From: Parasalinivibrio latis
GTDB lineage: Bacteria > Pseudomonadota > Gammaproteobacteria > Enterobacterales > Vibrionaceae
Direction of reading: 5' to 3'
Length of the DNA stretch: 64,000 nucleotides
Assembly: GCF_036825535.1 (NCBI RefSeq)
Contig: NZ_CP098813.1
Coordinates: 372,001 to 436,000, forward strand
The translations under genes and the position numbers were made by a program. A model generated the notes under the pieces. That model was given only the letters and a program-made list of their open reading frames with translations, made no database searches and had not been told where the DNA came from. Positions 8,701 through 16,970 of the stretch are shown one piece after another; the stretch's first letter is position 1; each line of letters opens with the position of its first letter.

Positions 8701-10734
8701 GACGGCTACCTATCATGCGCCAGTTGTCACGCTGACGGCGACTCTGATGGCCGTGTCTGGGATTTTACCGACCGTGGTGAAGGACTGCGAAATACATTGT
8801 CGTTACTTGGTCGTTCAGGCACAGGAAACGGCAACGTTCACTGGACAGCCAACTTCGATGAAATCCAGGATTTTGAGAATGATATTCGCCATGGATTTGG
8901 AGGAAGAGGCTTTCTACCCGATCAGATATTTGAAAATACCGAAAACCCTCTGGGCTCGCCCAAGTCTGGTCTGAGTTCAGAACTGGATAATCTGGCATTG
9001 TACGTTTCCAGCCTGAGTGAATACCCCGGCAGTTACAAAAGACGTCAGGACGGCTCACTAGGAGCTTATGCTCGTCGAGGAAAAGCATTGTTCGAATCCA
9101 AGGGCTGTAATAGCTGCCACAGCGGGCCAGCCTTTACCGACATGAAACGTCATGATGTAGGCACTATCCAACCATCTTCTGGCTTGGGAATTGGCCAATC
9201 TTTGTCAGGCAAGGGATTCAAAACACCAACGCTTATCGGGCTTATGGATTCAGCACCTTATTTCCACAATGGCCAGGCAGCAACACTGAATGCCGTACTT
9301 CAAACTGGAGGGGTTCACTATATTTCTGATTCTGCAGAACGACTAGATGTCGAGTCTTACCTCCAACAGATTGAGTATGAGGGTAACCCACTCCCAGAAT
9401 CCACGGGCAGCGAGTTCATCTTTGTCAGTGATATAACGCCCGTTACCAGCAGCAATGGCTATGGACCGGTTGAATTTGACCAAAGCGTTGGAGGGACAGG
9501 AAGCAATGACGGTCGTCCCCTCACCATAGACGGACAAACGTTCACCAAGGGAATAGGTGCACATGCAGCCTCTGAAGTGACATATGACCTGACTGACCTC
9601 TATGTTGACCAATTCAGTTCTTATATTGGATTGGATGACGGAGCCGGAAACGGCGGCTCAGCAGTTTACGAGGTGCACCTGGATGGACAACGTGTCTATG
9701 TAAGCCCCGTATTGAGGGGGTCGGACAACTTACTGCACATCACCATTCCTATCTCACCACTGCATGCACAATTGAAACTGGTGACATTGCCAACCTCTGA
9801 TGGCAAGGCCTTCGACCACACCAACTGGGGTGATGCAAAACTAAGGATTCAGCGTCATGTCTACCTTAGTGACTTGCCTGAAGTGTCATCCACCAATGGC
9901 TGGGGGCCTGTTGAAAAAGATCAGAGTGTCGGACAAAAACAGGCCAATGATGGCGGCATCATTACTATCAATGGAACCCAGTATTCCAAAGGCCTGGGAA
10001 CGCACTCAACCTCAGAGATCACCTATGATCTTGCAGGTAAATATTACAGTGCATTCTCTGCCGTGATAGGTGTCGATGACAGTGCAGGAAACAGAGGTTC
10101 TGTTGTTTTTGAAGTGTACGTCGACAGCAAGCTTGTATATCAAAGCCCGGTGATGACCGGCAGGGATGATGGAACACCCGTGAACATTCCGCTCACTGAT
10201 GTGAACACTGAACTTACATTGAAGGTTTTACCCACGTCGGATGGGGGTAGCTATGACCACGCCGACTGGGCGGATGCTAAGTTGCGCCAAAAGCCGTACG
10301 TATACGCCAGTGATATGCAGGAAATCTCATCGACCAACGGATGGGGACCGATAGAAAAAGACCAGAATGTCGGTCAAAAACAGCAAGGAGATGGCAGCCA
10401 AATCCGCATCGCTAACGTCGGGTATGAAAAAGGACTGGGTACACATTCGGTTTCTTCCATTACATACAATATCGATGGACTCAGCTTCAGATATTTTGAA
10501 GCAGTGATAGGAATTGATGACAGTGCAGGAAACCAAGGATCGGTGGTATTCAACGTAGTCGTTGATGGCACACGCCTTTACAGAAGTCAGGTGCTCCGAG
10601 GTACACACCAAGGGGTTCCAATTTCAGTACCGTTGTCCTCAGACTCCCGTCAGGTCGTTCTGGAAGTAGAAAATGCACAGGATGGGGGTGGGTTTGACCA
10701 TGCCGACTGGGCGAACGCAAGATTTGTAAGATAA
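5788..10734 (+). CDS. Giant exported protein: two beta-propellers, Ig/PKD, di-haem cytochrome and three NPCBM domains
   Basis: 1648 residues. ATG 5788 is preferred over ATG 5776 because TGGAGGT (5777-5783) forms its ribosome site. A signal peptide covers residues 1 to about 30. Then come: LVIVD-type propeller repeats (about 55-370, with recurring ITNPV/DPLNPV turns), an SbsA-type Ig domain (about 397-505), a PKD domain with WDFGDG (about 520-590), a YVTN-type propeller (about 604-938), a cytochrome-peroxidase-like region with haem motifs CASCH (977-981) and CNSCH (1107-1111), and three NPCBM carbohydrate-binding domains (about 1210-1355, 1360-1500, 1510-1648). The NPCBM copies share TNGWGPVEKDQ and FDHADW-type motifs. 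It is expected in the periplasm or outside the cell, bound to a glycan. The redox partner and substrate are unknown. It is a single gene with its own terminator. Confidence 0.88.
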   Translation: MSSTDTRKNKWMKFYFIMCLFIFSSSSYSGQGPGLGQIQFAQNEVFTQVSQLVDNNEHEFLPKDYPGRLRYGTNGVTMLNGYIIGVFAPDSGQIPGGWFVLDSSNPRDLSLVNRIYEPDLFTADRSSDRLRTIDFSEVHSYGLSGDSLVAIHNVRGIEIWDWSDIFNPVQVSKLALDDIVQAGYGNIPWHVSWQAPYLYVARGTSGISIVDTTDITNPVHVKTIPTSQLGGFLVGKVRAFGNKLHISSRNNRGGFSILNIDDPLNPVLEKTVPNLPFVYYTSCWDGKYSYFGARAASDSLIVYDTTTTPMSLVSDKVTGFLNTYCSHQDEKLIMGNRFDVGTLDVADKSNIREIGRGVLQLDPSITPDHGQSYPFGNLIWVGNDHGSGSGFMAHEAQPDTNPPSVFYTYPEQDSTRVPVTARVGLAMSDSILLESVNNQTFVVKEFPGGQQLSGTYSVNRAFVHFSPDQPLKQNSIYQVIASGIKDFSGNPMPEYRFNFATGTVSGHDVSLTQSTMVEVAQPLVLNASAQPILGGTVEYSWDFGDGTPSTPFSTNGQVQHTYASPGHWQPIVTIRENQLTSTDSLAVTAITPVTPTQPTTASSIISTGNRIYTANEDNGSVTAFSAYAPFNKIWESPVGKKPRTLARAPDGRIWVVNQGSDSISILNPTNGLIVQTVSLPRASQPYGVVFSPDESHAFVTLQSSGRLLKMDPLSGSILQSRNVGHSARGVAVDSNSDTVFVTRFKSPQDHARVIAVDIDLFSSQVIRLGKDTITVDGPDRSRGLPNYLNSITISPDGNWAWVPANKVNVDRGPFNENDPDSKLTFDSTVRAILSPINLQTRREAFNKQIDFDNASQPKAAVFSRAGDYIYTALEGSNRIEVRDAYNNNIALQLNRTGDAPIGLVRSGKFLFVHGFLSRSVKVFDVSAFEQPDKGEVVEVANLKTVETEKMNAAVLAGKRIFHNAEDARMATDGYLSCASCHADGDSDGRVWDFTDRGEGLRNTLSLLGRSGTGNGNVHWTANFDEIQDFENDIRHGFGGRGFLPDQIFENTENPLGSPKSGLSSELDNLALYVSSLSEYPGSYKRRQDGSLGAYARRGKALFESKGCNSCHSGPAFTDMKRHDVGTIQPSSGLGIGQSLSGKGFKTPTLIGLMDSAPYFHNGQAATLNAVLQTGGVHYISDSAERLDVESYLQQIEYEGNPLPESTGSEFIFVSDITPVTSSNGYGPVEFDQSVGGTGSNDGRPLTIDGQTFTKGIGAHAASEVTYDLTDLYVDQFSSYIGLDDGAGNGGSAVYEVHLDGQRVYVSPVLRGSDNLLHITIPISPLHAQLKLVTLPTSDGKAFDHTNWGDAKLRIQRHVYLSDLPEVSSTNGWGPVEKDQSVGQKQANDGGIITINGTQYSKGLGTHSTSEITYDLAGKYYSAFSAVIGVDDSAGNRGSVVFEVYVDSKLVYQSPVMTGRDDGTPVNIPLTDVNTELTLKVLPTSDGGSYDHADWADAKLRQKPYVYASDMQEISSTNGWGPIEKDQNVGQKQQGDGSQIRIANVGYEKGLGTHSVSSITYNIDGLSFRYFEAVIGIDDSAGNQGSVVFNVVVDGTRLYRSQVLRGTHQGVPISVPLSSDSRQVVLEVENAQDGGGFDHADWANARFVR

Positions 10735-10776
10735 CCAACCGTTTGCTCTTGCAACTGCCTTGATAAAGGCACCTTA

Positions 10777-10809
10777 GCCGTGAAGCTCTCCAACTTCACG
10801 GCTTTTTTT
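10777..10809 (+). terminator. Intrinsic terminator after the giant cytochrome/NPCBM gene
   Basis: Nine-base perfect stem GCCGTGAAG/CTTCACGGC with an eight-base loop and seven T. It lies in the convergent gap between this gene and the MarR-type gene. Confidence 0.92.
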
Positions 10810-10813
10810 CTGC

Positions 10814-11338
10814 TTACAAAGACCGTGCTGCCCTTGATGCCTGATCATAAAAACCGGAAAGCGTTCGCATTAGCGTTGCCATTTCACCCAGTTGATCGTG
10901 CATGTTCATTTTTGACAACACTTCAACAAGGCATTGCTCCCGGATATCCCGGTAGTTTTTGCAAAATTCCCTGCCTTCATCAGTCACCTGGTAATAGGTA
11001 TCTTTTCCCTGTCTGGTACCCTCCACCAAATTACGCTTAACCAGCTTTCTCACTGAATAAGACACATTGTGAAGGTCTTCGATATTCAGCATAAAAGCCA
11101 CATCGGCAATACGTTTTGCTCTGTCCCTGTGATGGATATTGTGTACCACAAGAATATCCAGCGAACTGAGTTCAGGAATACCTGACGTCGCACTGCAAGA
11201 TTGCATCCAACGCTGAAAGGCGTTGTTTACCATGGTAAGGGCATACTCGAATTCACTGAGTGTCATCGCGTTTTCACTGGCAAGGTGAGCCGATGACACA
11301 ATGGGCAAATGCGAGGCGGAATTTTCTTTATTGTCCAT
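10814..11338 (-). CDS. MarR-type winged-helix transcriptional regulator
   Basis: 174 residues with a central winged helix: LSSLDILVVHNIHHRD, then MLNIEDLHNVSYSVRKLVKRNLVE (recognition helix region) and DTYYQVTDEGREFC in the wing. Helical ends suggest a MarR-like dimer. It is the last gene of the minus-strand cluster behind a TRAP transporter, and pxpABC runs divergently, so control of 5-oxoproline uptake and breakdown is the most economical role. The fold is firm; the role is inference. Confidence 0.82.
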   Translation of the reverse strand: MDNKENSASHLPIVSSAHLASENAMTLSEFEYALTMVNNAFQRWMQSCSATSGIPELSSLDILVVHNIHHRDRAKRIADVAFMLNIEDLHNVSYSVRKLVKRNLVEGTRQGKDTYYQVTDEGREFCKNYRDIREQCLVEVLSKMNMHDQLGEMATLMRTLSGFYDQASRAARSL

Positions 11339-11359
11339 CTTTATATCTTTCCCAAATTC

Positions 11360-12664
11360 TCATCCGGCGGTCATGGTAGTTGGCAGCCAGGTAACAATTC
11401 CCGGCCAGACGGTCACTAACAGTACCGCAAACATCAGCAGGAAGAAAAACGGCAATGCCGCTTTGGCAATAAACAGAATATCTCGCCCGGTAAGACTTTG
11501 AATGACGAAAAGATTAAAGCCCACCGGGGGGGTGATTTGTGACATTTCCACTACCAACACGATGTAAATGCCGAACCAAAGTGGGTCAATGCCTGCCTGC
11601 GTAACCATAGGGAGGACAACTGATGTGGTTAGCACAACAACCGAAATACCGTCTAAAAAGCACCCCAGAATAACGAATAGGAAGGTAAGGAAAAAAAGCA
11701 GCATATAGGGTGAAAGCTGTAAGGCTGCAATTTCCTCGGCCAGCATCCGGGGTAAGCCAATAAAACCCATGGCTACCGTCAAAAACGCAGCACCAGCCAG
11801 AATCAAAATGATCATGCAGGATGTTTTGACTGCACCCATCAGACTTTCACTGAAGCTCAACCAATTCAAAGACCCACTGGCAAACGCCAGCACAAGGGCA
11901 CCCAACACACCAAATGCAGCAGCCTCTGTCGGCGTCGTCAAACCGCCATAAATTGAGCCCAAAACAAACAAAACCAGCATCCCGACCGGGATCAGACGTA
12001 ACAGCGCCCTGAGTTTTTCATTCCAGGAATATTCAGGTCCTTGTTCCGGCATAGCTCCACGGTTCATCACCGACCACAGCATGGTGTAACCCATGAACAG
12101 CATCACCAGCATCAACCCTGGTATCGCGCCGGCAATAAACAGTCGGCCTATGGAGACTTCTGCAGCAACACCGTAAACAATAAGTATGATCGAAGGAGGA
12201 ATTAGCAGTCCCAGCGTCCCAGAGCCGGCCAACGTGGCAATAGACATCCTGTCGTTATAGCCCTGTTTTTTCAGTTCTGGCAGTGTCATTCGGCCAATGG
12301 TCGCAGCAGTCGCGGCAGAAGATCCCGACACCGCAGCAAACATTCCGCAGCTCAGAATATTCACATGAAGCAACCTTCCGGGTACCCGACCCAACCATGG
12401 CGTCAGCCCCTCAAACAGGTCTTTTGAAAGACGGGTTCTGAACAGAATTTCACCCATCCAGATAAATAACGGAAGGGCAGCAAGCGACCAATCTGAAACC
12501 GCCCCCCAGGTTGACGTTGCGTAAATCAGCCCAAACGCATCATTGCCGAGTAACACCATCCCAGCGATGGCAACAATCACCAGAGACAGTGCTACCCACA
12601 GGCCGCTGGCAAGTACCGCAAAAAGCATTACGAGGAGAACGACACCAATCAGCATCTCATTCAT
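11360..12664 (-). CDS. dctM: TRAP transporter large permease (DctM)
   Basis: 434 residues and about a dozen hydrophobic segments, the standard length of the large TRAP membrane subunit. Family motifs include GLTTPTEAAAFGV, LAGSGTLGLLIPPSIIL, and ITPPVGFNLFVIQ close to the C-terminus. The start overlaps the end of the small permease by eight bases, indicating translational coupling. It moves an organic anion across the inner membrane with sodium, using the binding protein encoded upstream. The likely substrate, from the divergent pxpABC genes, is 5-oxoproline. Confidence 0.93.
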   Translation of the reverse strand: MNEMLIGVVLLVMLFAVLASGLWVALSLVIVAIAGMVLLGNDAFGLIYATSTWGAVSDWSLAALPLFIWMGEILFRTRLSKDLFEGLTPWLGRVPGRLLHVNILSCGMFAAVSGSSAATAATIGRMTLPELKKQGYNDRMSIATLAGSGTLGLLIPPSIILIVYGVAAEVSIGRLFIAGAIPGLMLVMLFMGYTMLWSVMNRGAMPEQGPEYSWNEKLRALLRLIPVGMLVLFVLGSIYGGLTTPTEAAAFGVLGALVLAFASGSLNWLSFSESLMGAVKTSCMIILILAGAAFLTVAMGFIGLPRMLAEEIAALQLSPYMLLFFLTFLFVILGCFLDGISVVVLTTSVVLPMVTQAGIDPLWFGIYIVLVVEMSQITPPVGFNLFVIQSLTGRDILFIAKAALPFFFLLMFAVLLVTVWPGIVTWLPTTMTAG

Positions 12665-13223
12665 GCGTTGTCCCCCGGCTATTGGGAACTACATTATCAA
12701 GTTCAATTTTCTGGCTTTCTGCAAGTGACTCTTCTTCCGATTTAGGAATCCGTGTGCCATAGAGAAAATGACATAAGGTTTGATCAATAACAGCAATGGC
12801 GAAAACAACCATTCCGACCGCCATGGGCAGTTGCACAAACCAAAGCGGCATCGGGACATAACCAGACGTTACTTCCTCAAAATCCCAGGACTCCCAGACC
12901 ATAAACCCGAGCTGATAGGCCAGATAAACCACCAAAACGGAAGCGACAAGGAGTACCCCACGCTCGACCTTTATCACCGACGTTTCAGCCAAGCGTGATG
13001 TAAACAAACTAACCCGGATATGCCCGCCTTGCCGGAAGGTATAGGCCAGCGCCAGAAAACTCGCAGCAGCCAGCAGGTACCCGGCAAAATCATCGCTTGA
13101 TGGAACCACAATTCCCAGCCAGCGCCCGATTACCCGGGCCAGAATAATCAGGCAAATGCTGACAATACAGATTCCCGACAGAATGCCGGCACCACGATAC
13201 AACCCTTCCAACAAAGCGCGCAT
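12657..13223 (-). CDS. dctQ: TRAP transporter small permease (DctQ)
   Basis: 188 residues with four predicted membrane segments; FRQGGHIRVSLF is the conserved loop of DctQ proteins. AAGGAG precedes ATG 13223. It forms the membrane complex with the overlapping dctM product. An unusually long polar C-terminal tail (about residues 155-188) follows the last membrane segment. Confidence 0.92.
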   Translation of the reverse strand: MRALLEGLYRGAGILSGICIVSICLIILARVIGRWLGIVVPSSDDFAGYLLAAASFLALAYTFRQGGHIRVSLFTSRLAETSVIKVERGVLLVASVLVVYLAYQLGFMVWESWDFEEVTSGYVPMPLWFVQLPMAVGMVVFAIAVIDQTLCHFLYGTRIPKSEEESLAESQKIELDNVVPNSRGTTHE

Positions 13224-13263
13224 AGGGATGCTCCTTTACTTCTTAATACTGATAGACGTACGG

Positions 13264-14238
13264 TTACCGGTTTTTGTAGGCATCAATAATTTCCATGCCT
13301 TCAGAACCCGCTTCTTCCGCCCACTCCCCAGCCATCACAGAACCGACTTCTATTAGTGAGTTCATTAGTGCTGCACTTGGCTTGGCAACATTCATCCCGT
13401 TATCCGCCAACGCCTGTGTTTTAGTGACAGTTTCACTTTCTGCCATCTCCCAACCACGCGCTTCTGCATCGGCTGCGGCTTTCAAAAGCGCATCCTGAAC
13501 ATCTTTATCCAGTCGCTTGAATGCGCGTTTGTTAACAACAACCATGTTTTTAGGGATCCATGCCTGTACATCGGTATAGTGCTTCACATAATCCCAAGAC
13601 TGGCTGCTCACGCCAGTTGTAGGTGAGGTGATCATCATATCGATGATGCCAGTTGAAAAAGCCTGAGGGATTTCCACCGTTTGAACAGTCGTTGGAGCCG
13701 CATCTAACAAGACAGCCAGACGGGACAGCGTTGAACTGTATGCGCGCATTTTGGCTCCCTTGATGTCGTCCACGCTGTTAACAGGTGCCTTGCTGTAAAT
13801 CCCTTGAGGAGGCCAAGGCACGGTATACAGCAACATCATTCCTTCTTTGCTCAGCTTCTTTTCAAGGGTGGGTTTGGATGCAGCGTAAAGCTTTTTCGCC
13901 TGGTCAAAATCGGTGGCAAGAAATGGCAGGTTATCCAGCTTAAACACAGGGTCACTGTTCCCCAGAATCCCGATGAACATTTCCCCAATAGGAACCTGTT
14001 GAGTTCTGACTGCACGAGGAATTTCTTTGTGCTTAATAAGGGACGCGCCTGCGTGGACAACAATTTCCAATTCACCCTTGGTGGCGGTTTTTACATCCTC
14101 GGCAAACTGCCTGATGTTTTGAGTGTGGTGCGTTGCATCAACGTAAGGAGTCGCCATATCCCAGCGAGTTGCTGCGTATACGCTGGTGCTGGACAAGGCG
14201 ATTAAGGCAACCACTGCCTTTTTCAGTAACGGTTTCAT
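13264..14238 (-). CDS. dctP: TRAP transporter periplasmic binding protein (DctP)
   Basis: 324 residues with a signal peptide ending near SSTSVYA. ATG 14238 fits the AAGGA ribosome site better than the in-frame TTG at 14247. DctP hallmarks are present: VHAGASLIKHKEIPRAVR, KMRAYSSTLSRL with the arginine that binds the substrate carboxylate, and VVVNKRAFKRLDKD. It is the first gene of the dctPQM cluster and faces pxpABC across about 260 bases, so it probably delivers 5-oxoproline. Ligand identity is inference. Confidence 0.93.
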   Translation of the reverse strand: MKPLLKKAVVALIALSSTSVYAATRWDMATPYVDATHHTQNIRQFAEDVKTATKGELEIVVHAGASLIKHKEIPRAVRTQQVPIGEMFIGILGNSDPVFKLDNLPFLATDFDQAKKLYAASKPTLEKKLSKEGMMLLYTVPWPPQGIYSKAPVNSVDDIKGAKMRAYSSTLSRLAVLLDAAPTTVQTVEIPQAFSTGIIDMMITSPTTGVSSQSWDYVKHYTDVQAWIPKNMVVVNKRAFKRLDKDVQDALLKAAADAEARGWEMAESETVTKTQALADNGMNVAKPSAALMNSLIEVGSVMAGEWAEEAGSEGMEIIDAYKNR

Positions 14239-14501
14239 GATGTTCAATCCTTATTTCCTGGCAAAAAGGGGACACCTTTTGCCGACGTCCTGTGAATGGT
14301 TTTAATCGTGAAACATGTCGCAATTTTTCCCAGCCGATCGACTGGTTGTTTAAAACCTATACCGACAGAAACCTTTTGGCAACATTTTAAAAACATTTTG
14401 CACGCAATTTGTATTCGATATATCTTTAGATCAAATTTTGACCTCTCCTGCCTTCCAAATTTCGGCCAGGAGGAACAAGCAGTAGGACAAGGAACAAGTC
14501 G
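14239..14501. promoter_or_regulatory. Divergent promoter region between dctP and pxpA
   Basis: About 260 bases with no gene. It must carry promoters for both the TRAP and pxp operons. The centre is AT-rich; an eight-base palindrome GATATATC lies at 14417-14424 within a longer AT-rich stretch and is a possible regulator site. I cannot assign -35/-10 boxes with confidence. Confidence 0.4.
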
Positions 14502-15233
14502 ATGAAGTTGAACTGTGACATGGGAGAGAGCTTTGGTATCTGGACGATGGGGCTGGATGACCAAGTAATGCCATGGATTGACATGGCGAACATCGCCTGC
14601 GGTTTCCATGCATCAGACCCTGACGTCATGGCAGCTACAGTGAAAAAAGCAATCCAAAACAATGTCACGATCGGAGCCCATCCTGGGTATGAAGACAAAA
14701 AGGGGTTTGGTCGCCGTAGTGTTCCACACAGTCAAAGCGAAATTTCCCACTTGGTAGCGTATCAAGTCGGTGCGTTACAGGGAGTGTGCAGCCTGTACGG
14801 CGGTAAAGTGGAATATGTTAAACCCCATGGTGCACTTTATAACGACATGATGGCTGACAAAACGGTGTTCGAAGCAGTTGTTACCGGAGTGTCTTCCCTC
14901 TCGGGAAATCCGTCTCTGATGATCCTTGCGACTGCAGACAACAGCCAATACCAGGCCGTTGCCAGAGCAAAGGGAGTATCCATCCTGCTGGAAGCCTTTG
15001 CAGACCGCGCCTATACACATGAAGGTAAACTGTCCCCTCGTAGTCAACCAGGCTCGGTTTACCATGATTCAAAACAGATCATCGATCAGGTCACCACTCT
15101 GGCCAAACATGGATACGTAACAGCTCTCGATGGCAGCAAATTGGTGTTAAATGCCGATACTGTCTGTGTCCATGGTGACAACCCAGAATCCGTCGCAACC
15201 GTTAAAGCCTTATCAAAAGCACTTACTCCATGA
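14502..15233 (+). CDS. pxpA: 5-oxoprolinase subunit PxpA (LamB/YcsF family)
   Basis: 243 residues. The family opening LNCDMGESFG, then NIACGFHASDP, IGAHPGYEDKKGFGRR and VKPHGALYNDM are diagnostic. PxpA with PxpBC hydrolyses 5-oxo-L-proline to glutamate using ATP. AAGGAA precedes ATG 14502. Its TGA overlaps the ATG of pxpB. The divergent TRAP transporter fits a dedicated uptake system. Confidence 0.95.
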   Translation: MKLNCDMGESFGIWTMGLDDQVMPWIDMANIACGFHASDPDVMAATVKKAIQNNVTIGAHPGYEDKKGFGRRSVPHSQSEISHLVAYQVGALQGVCSLYGGKVEYVKPHGALYNDMMADKTVFEAVVTGVSSLSGNPSLMILATADNSQYQAVARAKGVSILLEAFADRAYTHEGKLSPRSQPGSVYHDSKQIIDQVTTLAKHGYVTALDGSKLVLNADTVCVHGDNPESVATVKALSKALTP

Positions 15234-15931
15234 ACCCCAAAATTTCACAAGTTTCTGAAACTCATCTTATCGTCTATTTTGGTGAGAAAATTGATACCCA
15301 GCTGGCTGAGGAAATAGGCGCTGCCAGTGAACTGATTCGACGCCGTTTCGGGAATATGCTGCGGGAAGTGGTCCCTTCATATACATCAGTGTTAATAGAG
15401 TTTCATCCCCTGAAAACAGATGCGGCTTCATTGACCAAATCCCTTCGGGAAACCCTGGCTAACCGAGACGCAGAAATCACCTCTTCAGCAGGTAAATTGA
15501 TTACCCTACCCGTTTACTATGCTCCTGAAACCGGCCCGGACTTGCCACTTTTGGCAAAATCCAAAGGCATGTCTGTCGATGATGTTATTAAAATCCATTC
15601 TTCAACTGTCTACACAGTTTGCGCCATTGGTTTTGCGCCGGGATTTGCCTTTCTCGCGCCCGTGGATGCGCGTATTGCCAGCCCTCGACACACTACACCA
15701 AGGGTCCAGATTCCCGCCGGCAGCGTTGGGATTGCCGATACACAAACTGCGGTTTACCCAACACAATCCCCCGGAGGCTGGCAGATTATTGGTAACAGCC
15801 CCGTCAGCCTGTTTGACCCTCTACGTGAGCCGATGATGCCCTTTCAGGCTGGAGACAAAATCTGTTTTAAACCCATCAACAAGGAGACTTTTTTGCGCGC
15901 TGGAGGACAACTGTGTTTGGACTGGAAGTAA
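15230..15931 (+). CDS. pxpB: 5-oxoprolinase subunit PxpB (KipI family)
   Basis: 233 residues of the cyclophilin-like KipI family. Motifs include GFAPGFAFLAPVD, PRVQIPAGSVGIAD and YPTQSPGGWQIIG. It pairs with PxpC to form the ATP-dependent 5-oxoproline-activating part of the enzyme. It overlaps pxpA by four bases (ATGA) and pxpC by 19 bases, so the three genes are translationally coupled. Confidence 0.95.
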   Translation: MNPKISQVSETHLIVYFGEKIDTQLAEEIGAASELIRRRFGNMLREVVPSYTSVLIEFHPLKTDAASLTKSLRETLANRDAEITSSAGKLITLPVYYAPETGPDLPLLAKSKGMSVDDVIKIHSSTVYTVCAIGFAPGFAFLAPVDARIASPRHTTPRVQIPAGSVGIADTQTAVYPTQSPGGWQIIGNSPVSLFDPLREPMMPFQAGDKICFKPINKETFLRAGGQLCLDWK

Positions 15932-16857
15932 TCAACCCTGGCCTTTTCACCCTGATTCAGGACCCAGGGCGCTTTGGTGTCGGGCATCTCGGGCTTAGCA
16001 GTGGCGGCCCTGTGGATCTTCATGCATTTTGTTGGGCCAATAAATTACTTGGCAACAAAGCAGACGCCGCCTGCCTGGAAATAATGATGGGAAATGCTTC
16101 TTTTCGTGCCATGACAGACATCACAGTGGCACTGACCGGTGCAGATACACAACCCCGGATTGACGGCTATCCACAGCCCCACTGGAGAGCGTTCAATTTA
16201 AAGCAGGGACAGACGTTACAACTTGGCTTTGCACAATCCGGGTTGCGGGCTTACCTTGCCGTAGCCGGCGGCATTCAGGCACCAGATTTCCTTGGCAGTA
16301 AAGCCACTGTCGTCCGTAATGGGTTAGGCGGACTGCCCGTACTAGGTGAAAAGCTAGGCACCGGAAACAAAATTCAAGCAGGAGACAAAATCCCTGTACG
16401 GCACAAATGCAAAAAAACACACCTGTATTCGGTACCGAAAACGTATATCCCAGACTATCCAGATACCCTGTCTGTAGGGGTTATCCCTTCCTATCAATTT
16501 GACAGTTTTTCCAGTTCATCGGTTGAGCAGTTCTTCAATAGTGAGTATGAAATCACCCAGCAAAGTGACCGCATGGGAATAAGGTTATCCGGGCCCGCTA
16601 TAAAATCGAAACTTAAGGGCATTATCTCTGAAGGCATTGCCCCTGGCTCTATTCAAATCCCGGCAGACGGCCAACCTATTGTGTTGATGAATGATCGCCA
16701 GACTCTTGGGGGATACCCTAAAATCGGATGCGTCACCCGATTGGCTCAGTCAAAATTGGCTCAGGCGAAACCAGGGACAACTGTCCGGTTTCAACAGGCA
16801 ATTATGAAGGGTGAATCGATAAAATTGTCAGCGTTTTTGCGGTTTTTCAATTTATAA
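15913..16857 (+). CDS. pxpC: 5-oxoprolinase subunit PxpC (KipA/biotin-dependent carboxyltransferase family)
   Basis: 314 residues starting at GTG 15913 with GGAGGA at 15902-15907. Family motifs are LFTLIQDPGRFGVGHLG, SGGPVDLHAFCWAN and RMGIRLSGPAI, plus a C-terminal LGGYPKIGCV. Last gene of pxpABC. Older annotation as allophanate hydrolase or urea carboxylase is misleading; with pxpA and pxpB adjacent the 5-oxoprolinase role is the best reading. Confidence 0.95.
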   Translation: MFGLEVINPGLFTLIQDPGRFGVGHLGLSSGGPVDLHAFCWANKLLGNKADAACLEIMMGNASFRAMTDITVALTGADTQPRIDGYPQPHWRAFNLKQGQTLQLGFAQSGLRAYLAVAGGIQAPDFLGSKATVVRNGLGGLPVLGEKLGTGNKIQAGDKIPVRHKCKKTHLYSVPKTYIPDYPDTLSVGVIPSYQFDSFSSSSVEQFFNSEYEITQQSDRMGIRLSGPAIKSKLKGIISEGIAPGSIQIPADGQPIVLMNDRQTLGGYPKIGCVTRLAQSKLAQAKPGTTVRFQQAIMKGESIKLSAFLRFFNL

Positions 16858-16875
16858 TTAAGTCTTTCCAACCAT

Positions 16876-16898
16876 GGCTGCAATTCATTTTTGCAGCC
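16876..16898 (+). other. Hairpin after pxpC
   Basis: Perfect eight-base stem GGCTGCAA/TTGCAGCC with a seven-base loop, 18 bases after the pxpC stop. It lacks a T-run, so it may be a 3'-end stabiliser or Rho-assisted end rather than a simple terminator. Confidence 0.45.
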
Positions 16899-16970
16899 CT
16901 GCACTTCTGAATCTCACCGTTATCCCTTTAATCTATACCCTGTAAAAAGGAATTGAACAGGGACAGACCC

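Noticed and set aside
6689..9088. Several 60-110 codon frames on both strands inside the giant cytochrome/NPCBM gene
   Set aside because: All are out-of-frame shadows of a continuous, domain-rich coding sequence.
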